Positions 27,579 through 37,975 of a stretch of 42,018 nt of DNA are shown here, piece by piece. Source of the stretch: Candidatus Soleaferrea massiliensis AP7 (GTDB lineage: Bacteria > Bacillota > Clostridia > Oscillospirales > Ruminococcaceae); contig NZ_CCYH01000040.1 of assembly GCF_000820765.1 (NCBI RefSeq), positions 1 through 42,018 on the forward strand, written 5' to 3'. Within the stretch, counting starts at the first letter, position 1; each line of letters starts with the position of its first letter. Position numbers and translations under genes: made by a program. The notes under the pieces are model-generated. The model saw only the letters and a list, made by a program, of their open reading frames with translations, was not told where the DNA came from and searched no databases.

Positions 27579-28451
27579 ATGATTGGAGATTTACACTGCC
27601 ACACGAGGTTGTCTGACGGGTCCATGGGGATTGAGGACGTTGTGTTCTATGCCAAGCGCATGGGGCTCGACTTTGTCGCAATCACCGACCACGACACGAT
27701 GGCGGGCGTCACCAGAGCGACAGTTTTGGGACAAAGGTACGGCATCGGCGTCATACCCGGTGTGGAGATCTCCTGCGTCGACACAAGGCGCGGCCATCGA
27801 AAGGTGCATATGCTCTGCTATCTTCCCAAAAAGCCGATGCGTCTGGAGAGCATCTTCCAGAAAACGCTGAACCTGCGCACACAGGCCGGCCAGCGGATGA
27901 TTGACAAGGTCGTCCGGCTGTTTCCGGTCACCAGGGAGCACATCCTGCGCTACAGCGCTTCGAGCAAAAGCATCTACAAGCAGCACATCATGCAGGCACT
28001 GATGGATCTGGGATACACCTCCTCCATCTACGGCGAATTGTATGACAGGCTGTTTTCCTCTAAAAACGGGCTCTGCTATGAGTATGTCGAATACCCCGAC
28101 GTCTACCAGGTGATCAACATGATCCGGTCGGCGCAGGGCATCGCGTGTCTCGCGCACCCGCGCACCTATGACAGCTTCGAGCTGCTCGAGGAGCTGGCCG
28201 CCGGCCATCTGATCGATGCGGTTGAACAGCACCATCCGCGCAACCTCGACGGCGACGATGAACGCATCGGGGAAATCGCCGGGCAGTATGGGCTGATCAC
28301 AACCGGCGGGTCGGACTTTCACGGTTCGTACACCTCTCAGGTTTGTCCGATCTCCTCACGCATCACAACCGAGCTTTCGATCAAGCGCCTGTTTTCATTA
28401 AGCGAGAGCTTAGGCGCTGAGAAACGCGCCGAGGGACCTCAGAAGGAGTAA
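27579..28451 (+). CDS. PHP-domain phosphoesterase
   Basis: Cytosolic PHP metallo-phosphoesterase, 290 residues. Metal-binding motifs are clear: DLHCHTRLSDGS at the N-terminus, AITDHDTM, PGVEISC, CLAHPRTYD and GGSDFHG. The layout is like RNase AM/nucleotide 5',3'-bisphosphate phosphatase-type PHP proteins, though the substrate is not certain. The frame opens at a GTG (27570) only two bases after GGGAG, so ATG 27579 is preferred. It is the first gene of an operon with a TSCPD protein (2-base gap) and a conserved-looking unknown protein. Confidence 0.9.
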   Translation: MIGDLHCHTRLSDGSMGIEDVVFYAKRMGLDFVAITDHDTMAGVTRATVLGQRYGIGVIPGVEISCVDTRRGHRKVHMLCYLPKKPMRLESIFQKTLNLRTQAGQRMIDKVVRLFPVTREHILRYSASSKSIYKQHIMQALMDLGYTSSIYGELYDRLFSSKNGLCYEYVEYPDVYQVINMIRSAQGIACLAHPRTYDSFELLEELAAGHLIDAVEQHHPRNLDGDDERIGEIAGQYGLITTGGSDFHGSYTSQVCPISSRITTELSIKRLFSLSESLGAEKRAEGPQKE

Positions 28452-28453
28452 CC

Positions 28454-28699
28454 ATGCAGTATCATTACAAGCCCAGGGGCGTCTGTTCCCGGGAGATTAT
28501 TCTGGATGTGGAGGACCACATCATTCAGGACGTGCAGTTTATCGGCGGCTGCCACGGAAATGCGCAGGGCGTCGCGGCCCTCTGCAGAGGCCGCAGAGCC
28601 GACGAGGTGATTTCCCTGTTATCCGGCATCCGCTGCGGTGCAAAGAACACCTCCTGCCCCGCTCAGCTGGCGCTGGCTTTGCAGGAGACCGAAAAATAA
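28454..28699 (+). CDS. TSCPD-domain protein (TIGR03905 family)
   Basis: An 81-residue protein matching the TIGR03905 TSCPD family: YKPRGVCSREI at the start, VQFIGGCHGNAQG in the middle, and GIRCGAKNTSCPAQLA holding the TSCPD-like core. The domain also occurs at the C-terminus of some class II ribonucleotide reductases; the stand-alone protein has no proven function. GAAGGAG precedes the ATG, two bases after the PHP gene ends, so they are co-translated. Confidence 0.93.
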   Translation: MQYHYKPRGVCSREIILDVEDHIIQDVQFIGGCHGNAQGVAALCRGRRADEVISLLSGIRCGAKNTSCPAQLALALQETEK

Positions 28700-28753
28700 A
28701 ACGACAGGATTGTTTGAATTCCGCTCAAAAATCCGTCAAAGGAAGTGTTAAAA

Positions 28754-29320
28754 ATGTGTATGCATGAAGACGACAGCGACATCAAGATTGCGCCCGGACA
28801 TTTCGAACAGCATGTCGAGCTGGACTGCGACGAAGAGGCGGATGAATTTTTGACGGAAAAAAACAACGGGAACATCGCGAAGGCGCATGACCTCGGCTAC
28901 AAGCTGGCCGAAGAGGTGCTGCGCGAGGACGGGGAAAGCCTGTTCGGCATCGACGACACCGAGGACCGGCTTGCGATCAAGCACCGCCGCATCCTGTTCG
29001 CCTATGCGGTGGACATCAGCCTGGAGGAATATCTTCCAAACTCGCTGACCGCCCAGACCGCGCTCAACAGCTTTTATGATCATTTAAAGGAATCCGCGCC
29101 GCTGTTGTACAACGACATCAGTGAATCCGGCGCGTTCACACTCTATATTCTGTGCCGGCGCACCCATACCGATCACATTGAGGACTGCATCGGCAGAACC
29201 TTTGCAAAGCTCTGCGAGCAGGAGGACGTCAAAAGCTATCAAGCGCTCGGAAGCGCGCTGTTCGATAAATATATCACAACGACCGAGCGGATCATCGGAA
29301 AATTTCAGTTCGCGTCCTGA
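28754..29320 (+). CDS. Hypothetical soluble acidic protein
   Basis: A 188-residue, acidic, largely helical protein without signal or membrane segments. ATG 28754 has AAGGAAG eight bases upstream; a GTG at 28745 is inside the ribosome site. Features seen: an Asp/Glu-rich N-terminus (HEDDSDIKIAPGHF, DCDEEADEFL), KAHDLGYKLAEEVL, and a C-terminal helical part (GRTFAKLCEQED, ALGSALFDKYI). I do not recognise the family. It follows the TSCPD gene by 54 bases on the same strand and probably shares its transcript. Confidence 0.8.
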   Translation: MCMHEDDSDIKIAPGHFEQHVELDCDEEADEFLTEKNNGNIAKAHDLGYKLAEEVLREDGESLFGIDDTEDRLAIKHRRILFAYAVDISLEEYLPNSLTAQTALNSFYDHLKESAPLLYNDISESGAFTLYILCRRTHTDHIEDCIGRTFAKLCEQEDVKSYQALGSALFDKYITTTERIIGKFQFAS

Positions 29321-29695
29321 ATTTGTAAAACAGATGTTTTAATCAGCTGCCCACAAAAATGTGCCCAGTCCGGGACAGTCATTTGTTTTCACAGAATGGA
29401 ACACCGCAGACTGCACACAGGTGACCGCAAGGATGTTTTATGCGGTCCATCCGCAGGCAGACAGGGTTGTCCTCCCCACTGCGGCACCGTACGCAGATAC
29501 ATTTTTTGCTGTGCGGCCGCGGACTTAGCAGAACCGGAACGCGGCATATTTTCCATCCGCCAAGGACGAAAATTTTCAGCAGCCATTTTGACAACAGGGA
29601 TTTGTTTGCATACAGGCCCGTTTGAAAGGTATCCAAACCCGGTCCGGATATAAAAGGATGCCGGGTTTCGGAAGGGCTGTTTGACGACAGGAAAA
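29321..29695. other. Intergenic region with a Cys-rich minus-strand frame
   Basis: About 375 bases. The minus strand holds a frame (29379-29636, 85 codons) rich in Cys (CICVRC, HPCGHLCAVCG, FCENK) that would begin with TTG and has no good ribosome site. It is noted but not called as a gene. No other feature seen before the terminator at 29696. Confidence 0.35.
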
Positions 29696-29731
29696 GGAAA
29701 AAAGGATACCTGATTTCTCAGGTATCCTTTT
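29696..29731 (-). terminator. Terminator of the Cys/Gly-rich microprotein gene
   Basis: Stem AAAAGGATACCTGA/TCAGGTATCCTTTT with TTTTTT on the minus strand; also serves the plus strand weakly. Confidence 0.88.
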
Positions 29732-29766
29732 GTGCGTGGTGATACTATAGATATTTCATCTAAGTA

Positions 29767-29943
29767 TTAGTCGCAGCATCCACAGCCGCCACAGCCACCG
29801 CATCCGTTGTTACCGCAGCCGTTGTTGCAGCCGCAGCCGCAGCCATTGCCACCAAAGCCGTTGCCGCCGCAGCAGCAGAGCAGGAGCAGAATGATAATAA
29901 TCCAGGAACAACCGCCACCGAAACCACCATTATTACAACACAT
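29767..29943 (-). CDS. Cys/Gly-rich small membrane protein (YjcZ-like, probable spore protein)
   Basis: A 58-residue protein: MCCNNGGFGGG, one hydrophobic helix WIIIILLLL, then a C-terminal part made almost only of Cys, Gly and Asn. The GGFGGG plus short helix recalls the YjcZ-type sporulation microproteins, and Cys/Gly repeats are typical of cross-linked spore coats. ATG 29943 has AAGGAGG nine bases upstream (the longer frame to 29973 lacks one). A sigma-K-like promoter lies upstream and a terminator follows. Spore location is inferred from these features only. Confidence 0.8.
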   Translation of the reverse strand: MCCNNGGFGGGCSWIIIILLLLCCCGGNGFGGNGCGCGCNNGCGNNGCGGCGGCGCCD

Positions 29944-29975
29944 AAGGAATTGCCTCCTTAATAAAGTTTTCAAGA

Positions 29976-30004
29976 TATACTATGTGATCGGGCGAAATTG
30001 TGTT
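29976..30004 (-). promoter_or_regulatory. Sigma-K-like sporulation promoter
   Basis: Minus strand: AACA (30001-30004), 16-base spacer, CATAGTATA (29976-29984), fitting the late mother-cell pattern mACm-N16-CATAnnnTA. It is about 33 bases ahead of the Cys/Gly-rich gene. There is no good sigma-A pair here. Confidence 0.5.
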
Positions 30005-30123
30005 ACAACATCCCCGCGAAATTTTTTGCGGGGTATATCGCCGGGCAAAACGGACCATATTCCTAAGGAAGCATGCCGCACGCGGCAGCCTTGCCAATTC
30101 ATCTTGAGAGGAAGAGAACGCTT

Positions 30124-32628
<2,505 letters not shown>

Positions 32629-32630
32629 AG

Positions 32631-33014
32631 ATGCAGGTATCCGATCGTTATGAAATGGAAACGACCGTCACAGAAAAGCTGCTGGCCAAAAACGTCGGCA
32701 GCGGGGATGTCAGCGTCTTCGCGACGCCGATGATGATCGCTTTGATGGAAAACACCGCGTCGAAATGCGCGGCGCAGACGCTCGACGAGGGCATGACCAC
32801 GGTGGGCACCTCGATCTGCGTATCCCATTCGGCCGCTACGCCGGCCGGCATGAAGGTGCGCTGCGAAGCGATCATCACCGAGGTGGACGGACGCAAAATC
32901 ACCTTCCATGTCGCCGCGTTCGATGAAGCGGGGCTTATTGGGGAGGGTACGCACACCCGGGTGGTCGTCAGCCGCGAACGGTTTGACCAAAAAGCAGCGG
33001 CAAAGCTGCGATAG
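32631..33014 (+). CDS. FlK-like hotdog thioesterase
   Basis: A 127-residue single hotdog-fold protein. Thr32, Glu40 and His66 (ATPMMIALMEN and VSHSAATPAG) have the same spacing as the Thr42-Glu50-His76 triad of fluoroacetyl-CoA thioesterase FlK, followed by the typical strand GEGTHTRVVV. Substrate is unknown; acyl-CoA is likely from the family. GGAGG precedes the ATG, and the gene begins two bases after clpC, so it is in that operon. A strong terminator follows. Confidence 0.9.
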   Translation: MQVSDRYEMETTVTEKLLAKNVGSGDVSVFATPMMIALMENTASKCAAQTLDEGMTTVGTSICVSHSAATPAGMKVRCEAIITEVDGRKITFHVAAFDEAGLIGEGTHTRVVVSRERFDQKAAAKLR

Positions 33015-33017
33015 GAC

Positions 33018-33063
33018 AAAAAGGGCGTCTGGAATACGCGATTCGTATTCCAGACGCCTTTTT
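33018..33063. terminator. Terminator of the clpC-thioesterase operon
   Basis: Long stem AAAAAGGGCGTCTGGAATACG with its complement, ending in TTTTT; symmetric enough to serve both strands. Confidence 0.93.
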
Positions 33064-33483
33064 ATAGGGTATCATACATGCGGCAAGATAAAGCCTGACG
33101 CCGTTTCCCGTGTGCCGATGCCGTAAAACACATTCTTATACAGAAACACGGCACCGCGGCTGATAAAAAACGAGATATTCATCCGTGCCTGCACACGGTG
33201 GTCAAAGCAGCGGCGCGTGTTTTATCCTTTTTCAAGGCTTCCAGGCGCGTCTGCAGGAATGGCCGTTGTGCCGCAGTCAGCGGCACTCCTGCAAGCAGAC
33301 ACACCGTAACTGCCAATGCCACTCCGGTGACTCTTGGGGCTAACTCTCTTTTCTTGCCGAATCCTTTATCCAGCGTCCGAACGGAGCATACATCCAACGC
33401 TTCAAATCCGGAAAGCTGTTTCCGGTATCGGTGAAGAAACAGGGCGCACAGTCAATCATCATCCATGATGGTCACCCGCAAAA
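33064..33483. other. Intergenic region, possible gene remnant
   Basis: About 420 bases. The minus strand carries a 72-codon frame (33179-33397) with a signal-peptide-like part (KKRELAPRVTGVALAVTVCL, then LAGVPLTAAQ) but no proper start or ribosome site. It may be the remnant of a secreted-protein gene. Nothing else is seen. Confidence 0.3.
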
Positions 33484-33485
33484 AT

Positions 33486-33523
33486 AAACGCGCAGGGCTA
33501 TACAGGAAAGCCCCTGCGCGTTT
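33486..33523 (-). terminator. Terminator of the surface-protein operon
   Basis: 12-bp stem AAACGCGCAGGG/CCCTGCGCGTTT followed on the minus strand by ATTTTTG. Confidence 0.85.
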
Positions 33524-33531
33524 GCTTTTCT

Positions 33532-34272
33532 TTATAACGATCGATCTGCCTTCTTCTTCAGAACAAGCGCCGTTCCCATGACGCCGATCCCGGCAATACA
33601 CAGCAGGACAGCTCCAAGATGCAGGCCGCCGCGCTCACCGGTGGCGGGGATCTTCTGATTTCCATTGTTCGGATTGTTCTTGACGGCGCTGTCCGTCCCG
33701 GAGGATGAACCGGCATCGGAAGCACTGTCATCCCCTGCGGATGGCCGGCTGGCTGCGGAGACGGTGCTTTCAGCCCCGGAGGACTGACCGGCAGAAGCGT
33801 CCGCGCCGGTTCGGGTAACATATACCTTCAAGGAGGGCTTCAGCGTTTCCGTGACGACCGAGGCGCCGTCCTTTGTGAGAACCCTGACCTCCTGAACAAG
33901 AAGGTCCCCCGCCTCAAAGGTCTGCGGGCAGGACAGCTGCAGGGTGATCTTCATCGTACCCGAAAGCTTGTTGCCGGACTCAAAAAAGCTGGTCCAATAC
34001 AGGCCGTTGGCCAGCACCGGCGGCGCCGACATGCTTCCGGACGAACCGGAGGAGGCCGTTACGGCAACGCCCTTTGGGCAGGCTATCCCAATTTCTATTC
34101 CGGCATATGCGTTCTGCGGTTTGATCTCGATCACCGCTTCAAAAGCGGTCTGTGTGTCCGACAGTGCGATATGATTTTTTTCTAGGCTGACTTCCGATGC
34201 TTCTGCGAACGCCGTCAGCGTAAGCGCCAAGGCCATACAGCAGCAGACAAATATGGAGGCAATCTTTTTCAA
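33532..34272 (-). CDS. Cohesin-like surface protein with sortase signal
   Basis: Predicted wall-anchored protein of about 246 residues. Signal peptide (ends near TLTAFA), then one cohesin-like beta domain (about residues 28-150: alternating VSLEKNHIAL, FEAVIEIKPQN, GIEIGIACPKGV, GTMKITLQLSCP, GDLLVQEVRVL). A Ser/Ala/Gly-rich linker (~155-205) follows, then the sorting signal IPATGE with a hydrophobic helix and KKK tail. The frame opens at ATG 34281 directly against GAGAAAGG; a TTG at 34272 (MKKIASIF) is better spaced and is preferred. It is the downstream partner of a dockerin-bearing protein, 90 bases away on the same strand. Confidence 0.75.
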   Translation of the reverse strand: MKKIASIFVCCCMALALTLTAFAEASEVSLEKNHIALSDTQTAFEAVIEIKPQNAYAGIEIGIACPKGVAVTASSGSSGSMSAPPVLANGLYWTSFFESGNKLSGTMKITLQLSCPQTFEAGDLLVQEVRVLTKDGASVVTETLKPSLKVYVTRTGADASAGQSSGAESTVSAASRPSAGDDSASDAGSSSGTDSAVKNNPNNGNQKIPATGERGGLHLGAVLLCIAGIGVMGTALVLKKKADRSL

Positions 34273-34302
34273 AAGGATCATCCTTTCTCAGTAAAGTATA
34301 TA

Positions 34303-34343
34303 GGGAATTGGGGATCATCATATCCTGACAAGCCCCAATTCCC
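34303..34343 (-). repeat. Perfect 11-bp hairpin between the two surface-protein genes
   Basis: GGGAATTGGGG/CCCCAATTCCC with no U-tract on the minus strand. It may stabilise the upstream message or reduce read-through. Confidence 0.7.
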
Positions 34344-34370
34344 GCATGTGCTGTCCGACGTGTATATAGC

Positions 34371-36116
34371 TTAGTCAACAAACCCGGTCAGGATGATGAA
34401 GTCCGCCGTGTCCACAGTGCCGCTGCGGTCAATATCGCAGGCCGCGTCTGTGCTCTGATATCTGCTCAGCGCGATGGACAGGTCGGCCAGCGTGACCGAA
34501 CCGTCCCCGTTGATATCCGAAGCCGCGCGGTATGAGATGATCTCAATGGCGGCCTCTCCATCGGCTATCGCAATGGGTCCCTCGAAGGTGCCGTCCTCAT
34601 TGGTTGCAGATGTGTTGATGCGTTCAATCGTCAGCTTGGTGTTCCCGGCAGCCGCCTTGTCTTTGAGCCTCAGCACCACCTGCATCACATCCGTGTCGCC
34701 GAAGACGGCGGCACTCGTTCCAATCACCATCCGCGCGGTGCCTTCGGTGCTCTTATCTGCCGCAATCACCGTATTGTCCAGCAGGGATTTCACCTGTACG
34801 ACCTCGAACGCATCCGCGTCATAGGCCACCGCCGCGTCGATGGAGTTCAAGCCGTTAAGCCCATCCATGGACACCGTGCAGGTTACCGTGTCCGCGTTTT
34901 CAACTACCGCCAGCGTCTTGTCGGTATGAATCCGTGCGCTGCCGGCGTTCACGGCGGTAATTCCAAACGGCTGTGTAAAGCTGATGCCCTCGTCGCCCTT
35001 CAGCTGGGCGCGGACATAGCTGTTGATCCTTCCCTCATAATCGTTGAGGTCGATCGTGTTTCCGGTTGCGATGACCTCGCCGTCGGCAATCCATTCGATG
35101 GTGTGATACCGCTCACCTTCAATTGTGATTGTGTCTTGGGCCTGATCCACCGCGATATTGGTGATGATGGGCGGCAGATAGTCGTTGATGGCCGCGATAT
35201 CGGTTACGGTGTAGCCTTCCCTTTTGGCTACCTTCGCGCTTGCGTAAAATGTGCCGTTCTCCATCGAGGCCCGCACATTGGTGGCGGTATTGGACGGGAG
35301 AAGCATCATGTTGTAGCTATGGCCCGTCGCGGCGTTGGAATGGGTGTCATCGTTGGAGAAGCCCCAAACGAAGCGGCCCTCCGGCATGGTTTCTTTCAAA
35401 ATGTTGTCCCACAGAATTCGATCGGAGTAGGAATCCCCGTCGAGCTTATTGATGATCTCCATGCCCACGCAGGCGCTGTACTTGTTGAACAGCTCGACAT
35501 ACTTCCGGATTGTGGACGGATTGTTCGAGGCATCCTCTCCGGTGGTTCCGCTGGTGTTGCTGCCGCCGGTATATCGGCCGGGATGATTGATATGGCAAAT
35601 ACCGCCCAGCTCCTGGGTCTTTGCGATGTTGCCTTCCAGCGTTGCTCCCGCCTCGTTGTTGAAAGGCGTGAAAAAGGTGTTCAGATGGTCGCTCACCGAC
35701 TGCTCGTCCGAATTCATAATGGCGACCATGCCGCGGCCGTCTCTGCCGGCCCCATTGGTTATTTCCTCCAGACGCTCGTCCGTCAGATAGGTGCGTCCCT
35801 TGCCTGTCGGATCGTCCTTCCGGTTCCAGGTGGTGTTTGTGACATTGTGGTCGGTTAAAGCCAGAATGTCAAATCCCTTTTTATAATGCTCCTCTACGGT
35901 GTCGGCTGGCTGCGGAGAACCGTCGCTTTCATTGGAATGCGCGTGAAAATCCGCTTTGTACTGTCCAAACGTGCTCCAATTGACACTGGCATAGGGGCTG
36001 TCGATGGTAAAATCCAATACGCCCTTTCCGTCCTGCTGCTGAGCAGCCGCTCCAGTAACAAACGCACTGGACAGTACTGCTGCCGCTAAAATAGCCGCTG
36101 TGGTTTTTTTGAACAT
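34371..36116 (-). CDS. Secreted PHP-domain protein with cohesin-like and dockerin modules
   Basis: About 581 residues (start ATG 36116; ATG 36119 is also possible; GAAGG upstream). Order: signal peptide (ends ~GAAA, residue 25); PHP metal-binding domain (~52-300) with DFHAHSNESDG, ALTDHN, CHINHPGR and FSNDDTHSN; a small beta region (~315-395); a cohesin-like domain (~400-528: VENADTVTCTVSMDGLNGLN, IDAAVAYDADAFEVVQV); and a C-terminal type I dockerin with two calcium loops (DINGDGSVTLAD and DIDRSGTVDTAD). PHP proteins are usually cytosolic, so a secreted one is notable. The dockerin implies docking to a cohesin, for which the anchored neighbour is the obvious candidate; this pairing is inferred. 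Substrate unknown, phosphate ester likely. Confidence 0.88.
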   Translation of the reverse strand: MFKKTTAAILAAAVLSSAFVTGAAAQQQDGKGVLDFTIDSPYASVNWSTFGQYKADFHAHSNESDGSPQPADTVEEHYKKGFDILALTDHNVTNTTWNRKDDPTGKGRTYLTDERLEEITNGAGRDGRGMVAIMNSDEQSVSDHLNTFFTPFNNEAGATLEGNIAKTQELGGICHINHPGRYTGGSNTSGTTGEDASNNPSTIRKYVELFNKYSACVGMEIINKLDGDSYSDRILWDNILKETMPEGRFVWGFSNDDTHSNAATGHSYNMMLLPSNTATNVRASMENGTFYASAKVAKREGYTVTDIAAINDYLPPIITNIAVDQAQDTITIEGERYHTIEWIADGEVIATGNTIDLNDYEGRINSYVRAQLKGDEGISFTQPFGITAVNAGSARIHTDKTLAVVENADTVTCTVSMDGLNGLNSIDAAVAYDADAFEVVQVKSLLDNTVIAADKSTEGTARMVIGTSAAVFGDTDVMQVVLRLKDKAAAGNTKLTIERINTSATNEDGTFEGPIAIADGEAAIEIISYRAASDINGDGSVTLADLSIALSRYQSTDAACDIDRSGTVDTADFIILTGFVD

Positions 36117-36358
36117 CATATTCACCCTTCTTCATTGTAATCGCAAATTACTTTGCAATTCCATTTTACCGTTTTGTGTATAAAGCAGCTATCATGCTCA
36201 GGTAAAGCTTGTATAAAAAGCGCGTGAGATGATTATAAATTTCATTGCGCCATCCATCCCGTAAACCACGAGGGCTGCACCGGCAGATGGGGGCACAACC
36301 CCCTGCTGCGGGATGCAAAAGGGGCCGTTCTGTGTACTGCTGCGCCGATATGCGCGGG
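36117..36358. other. Upstream region of the surface-protein operon
   Basis: AT-rich stretch before the start codon (TTTTGTGTATAAAGC...GTATAAAAAGC) likely holds the operon promoter, but no clean -35/-10 pair is visible. A GGGGGCA...CCCCCTG inverted repeat near 36284-36305 precedes the tandem repeat. Confidence 0.35.
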
Positions 36359-36566
36359 ACCCACATCATGCCGGCAGGATGGACACAGCAATCTCATCAA
36401 AGACATTGCCCAGCATGCGGGATGCAAAAACCCGACGCAGTGCCGGCACGATGGACATCATCAAAGACACGTCCGGCAGCGGTATGTACAACCCCGACAT
36501 CATGCCGGAAAGATAGGCACAGCGTTTTCTTCAAAGACACGTGTCCAGGAATCGGTATGCACCAGC
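36359..36566. repeat. Degenerate tandem repeat, three units of about 62-73 bp
   Basis: Units share CATCATGCCGG, A-GAT-GACA, TCAAAGACA, CCAG or CCGGCAG, and CGG-ATG-A; their TGCCGG cores are at 36369, 36441 and 36503. The first and third are about 70% alike by eye; the middle one lacks about ten bases. No frame is conserved across the units. Confidence 0.65.
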
Positions 36567-36758
36567 CTTAAAAGGGCATCATCCCACTTCTTAAAAGCAC
36601 TGAAAAAAGTATGCGTCACGCGCATTTCCGAGATCATCACGGTCAAAGGCGTTTGGTTACCGTAAAACATTTTTGTCATCATTCGCGCCGGCCGGCGCTT
36701 GCAGCAAAAACTGACAGAGTTTCTCCACCGGCAGAGCCGATGGTTTTCAAAACACAAG

Positions 36759-36796
36759 AAAAGCTCCCTGAATTCCATTCAGAGAGCTTTTTTCTA
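36759..36796 (-). terminator. Terminator of the sugar-sensing operon
   Basis: Stem AAAGCTCTCTGAAT/ATTCAGGGAGCTTT with TTTTC on the minus strand. It overlaps the stop codon of the binding-protein gene. Confidence 0.82.
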
Positions 36797-37873
36797 ACGA
36801 TTTCTGAGAGCGTCATTGGTATTCTCACTTGTAATCTTAATGTACCTGACCCAGATATAGTGGCCCTGATCAATCGAAAATCCGGTTTCCTTTTCAAAGC
36901 CGCTTTCCTGTGGGTTCTTTCCCTCCGCAAGCTCCTTGGCCAGCAGCAGCGTCGCCTGCCCCTGCCTCTGCGCGTCGTTGTAGGAGGTGCCGAGCAGCAC
37001 GCCTTCCTTGATTGCCTGGATGGCCGAAAGGGTAGCGTTTACGCCAACAACCGGGACAAAGGTCCTGTCGCTCGTAAAATATCCCTGTTCCTTGAGCGCT
37101 TCGATCGCGCCGATCGCCATGTCGTCGTTCTGCGCAATGACGGCCTCAATCTGGTCGCCGTAGGTGGAGATGATTGCCAGCATACGTTCCTTCGCCTTCT
37201 GCCGGTCCCACATCGCGGAATCCTCCGCCAGCTTGTCAACCTGGATGCCCTGCTGTTCTATGTAGCTGATTGAGTATTTTTTGCGCAGCTCCACATCCTG
37301 GTGGCCCGGCTCTCCCTTGATCATGACATACTGCATTTTGCCGTCGGAGTTCTTGTCCATCTCGGGATGTTCCTTCCAGTATTCCGCCAGAATCTGTCCG
37401 GCAATCATACCGGACATGGATGCCTGCGCGCCCACATAGTAGAGCTTGTCCCACTTCTGCAGGTCCTGCGCAATCGGTTCCCGGTTGAAGAACACGATCG
37501 GAATGTTTTCCTGCTTTGCTTTTTCAATGATCACACCGGCTGCGGTGCGGTCGACGGGGTTGATGGCCAGAACATCCACGCCCTGTTTGATAAACTGGTC
37601 GATCTGTTCATTCTGTTTGTTCTGGCTGCCCTGGCTGTCCCAGATTTCGACCCTCACATTTTCTTTATCTGCGGTGTTCTTTATCGCACTGCGAACCTCT
37701 TCCATAAATGTATCATCAAAGCTGTAGACAACTACACCTACTGAAATTTTTTCGTCGCCTCCCGCAGAAACATTCGCGCATCCGGTCTGCGGCAGGATCA
37801 AACAAATACACAGCAAGATCACCATGATATGATTCCTTAACGTGCTATTCACATCATAAAACTTCCTTTCCAT
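36794..37873 (-). CDS. Sugar-binding lipoprotein (periplasmic-binding-protein family 4)
   Basis: About 359 residues: a short basic N-terminus, hydrophobic core and lipobox PQTGC, then a type I periplasmic-binding fold like MglB/RbsB (VGVVVYSFDDTFMEEVR, GVDVLAINPVDR, IPIVFFNREP, QNDDMAIGAIEAL). Start ATG 37873 has only a weak AGGG; ATG 37825 has AAGGA but would lose the basic residues. No sugar permease or ATPase is adjacent; instead the two genes before it encode a histidine kinase and regulator. A sensing role, as in XylFII-type proteins, is therefore likely, but transport with an ATPase elsewhere cannot be excluded. Confidence 0.88.
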   Translation of the reverse strand: MERKFYDVNSTLRNHIMVILLCICLILPQTGCANVSAGGDEKISVGVVVYSFDDTFMEEVRSAIKNTADKENVRVEIWDSQGSQNKQNEQIDQFIKQGVDVLAINPVDRTAAGVIIEKAKQENIPIVFFNREPIAQDLQKWDKLYYVGAQASMSGMIAGQILAEYWKEHPEMDKNSDGKMQYVMIKGEPGHQDVELRKKYSISYIEQQGIQVDKLAEDSAMWDRQKAKERMLAIISTYGDQIEAVIAQNDDMAIGAIEALKEQGYFTSDRTFVPVVGVNATLSAIQAIKEGVLLGTSYNDAQRQGQATLLLAKELAEGKNPQESGFEKETGFSIDQGHYIWVRYIKITSENTNDALRNR

Positions 37874-37975
37874 CGAATTCGATCCCTGATAAAAGTGTAT
37901 CATGTATACCGTTCAATAGCAATTCAATATTCTACGATTTATTAGCAAATTTCTACGCACTTTTACAATAACACG

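Noticed and set aside
29985..30123. CtsR or CIRCE operator ahead of clpC
   Set aside because: No GGTCAAA direct repeat and no CIRCE inverted repeat could be found; only a small CCCCGC/GCGGGG hairpin is present.
33179..33397. Secreted-protein gene with signal-like sequence
   Set aside because: Only 72 codons, no usable start or ribosome site, and no recognisable mature domain; kept only as a possible remnant.
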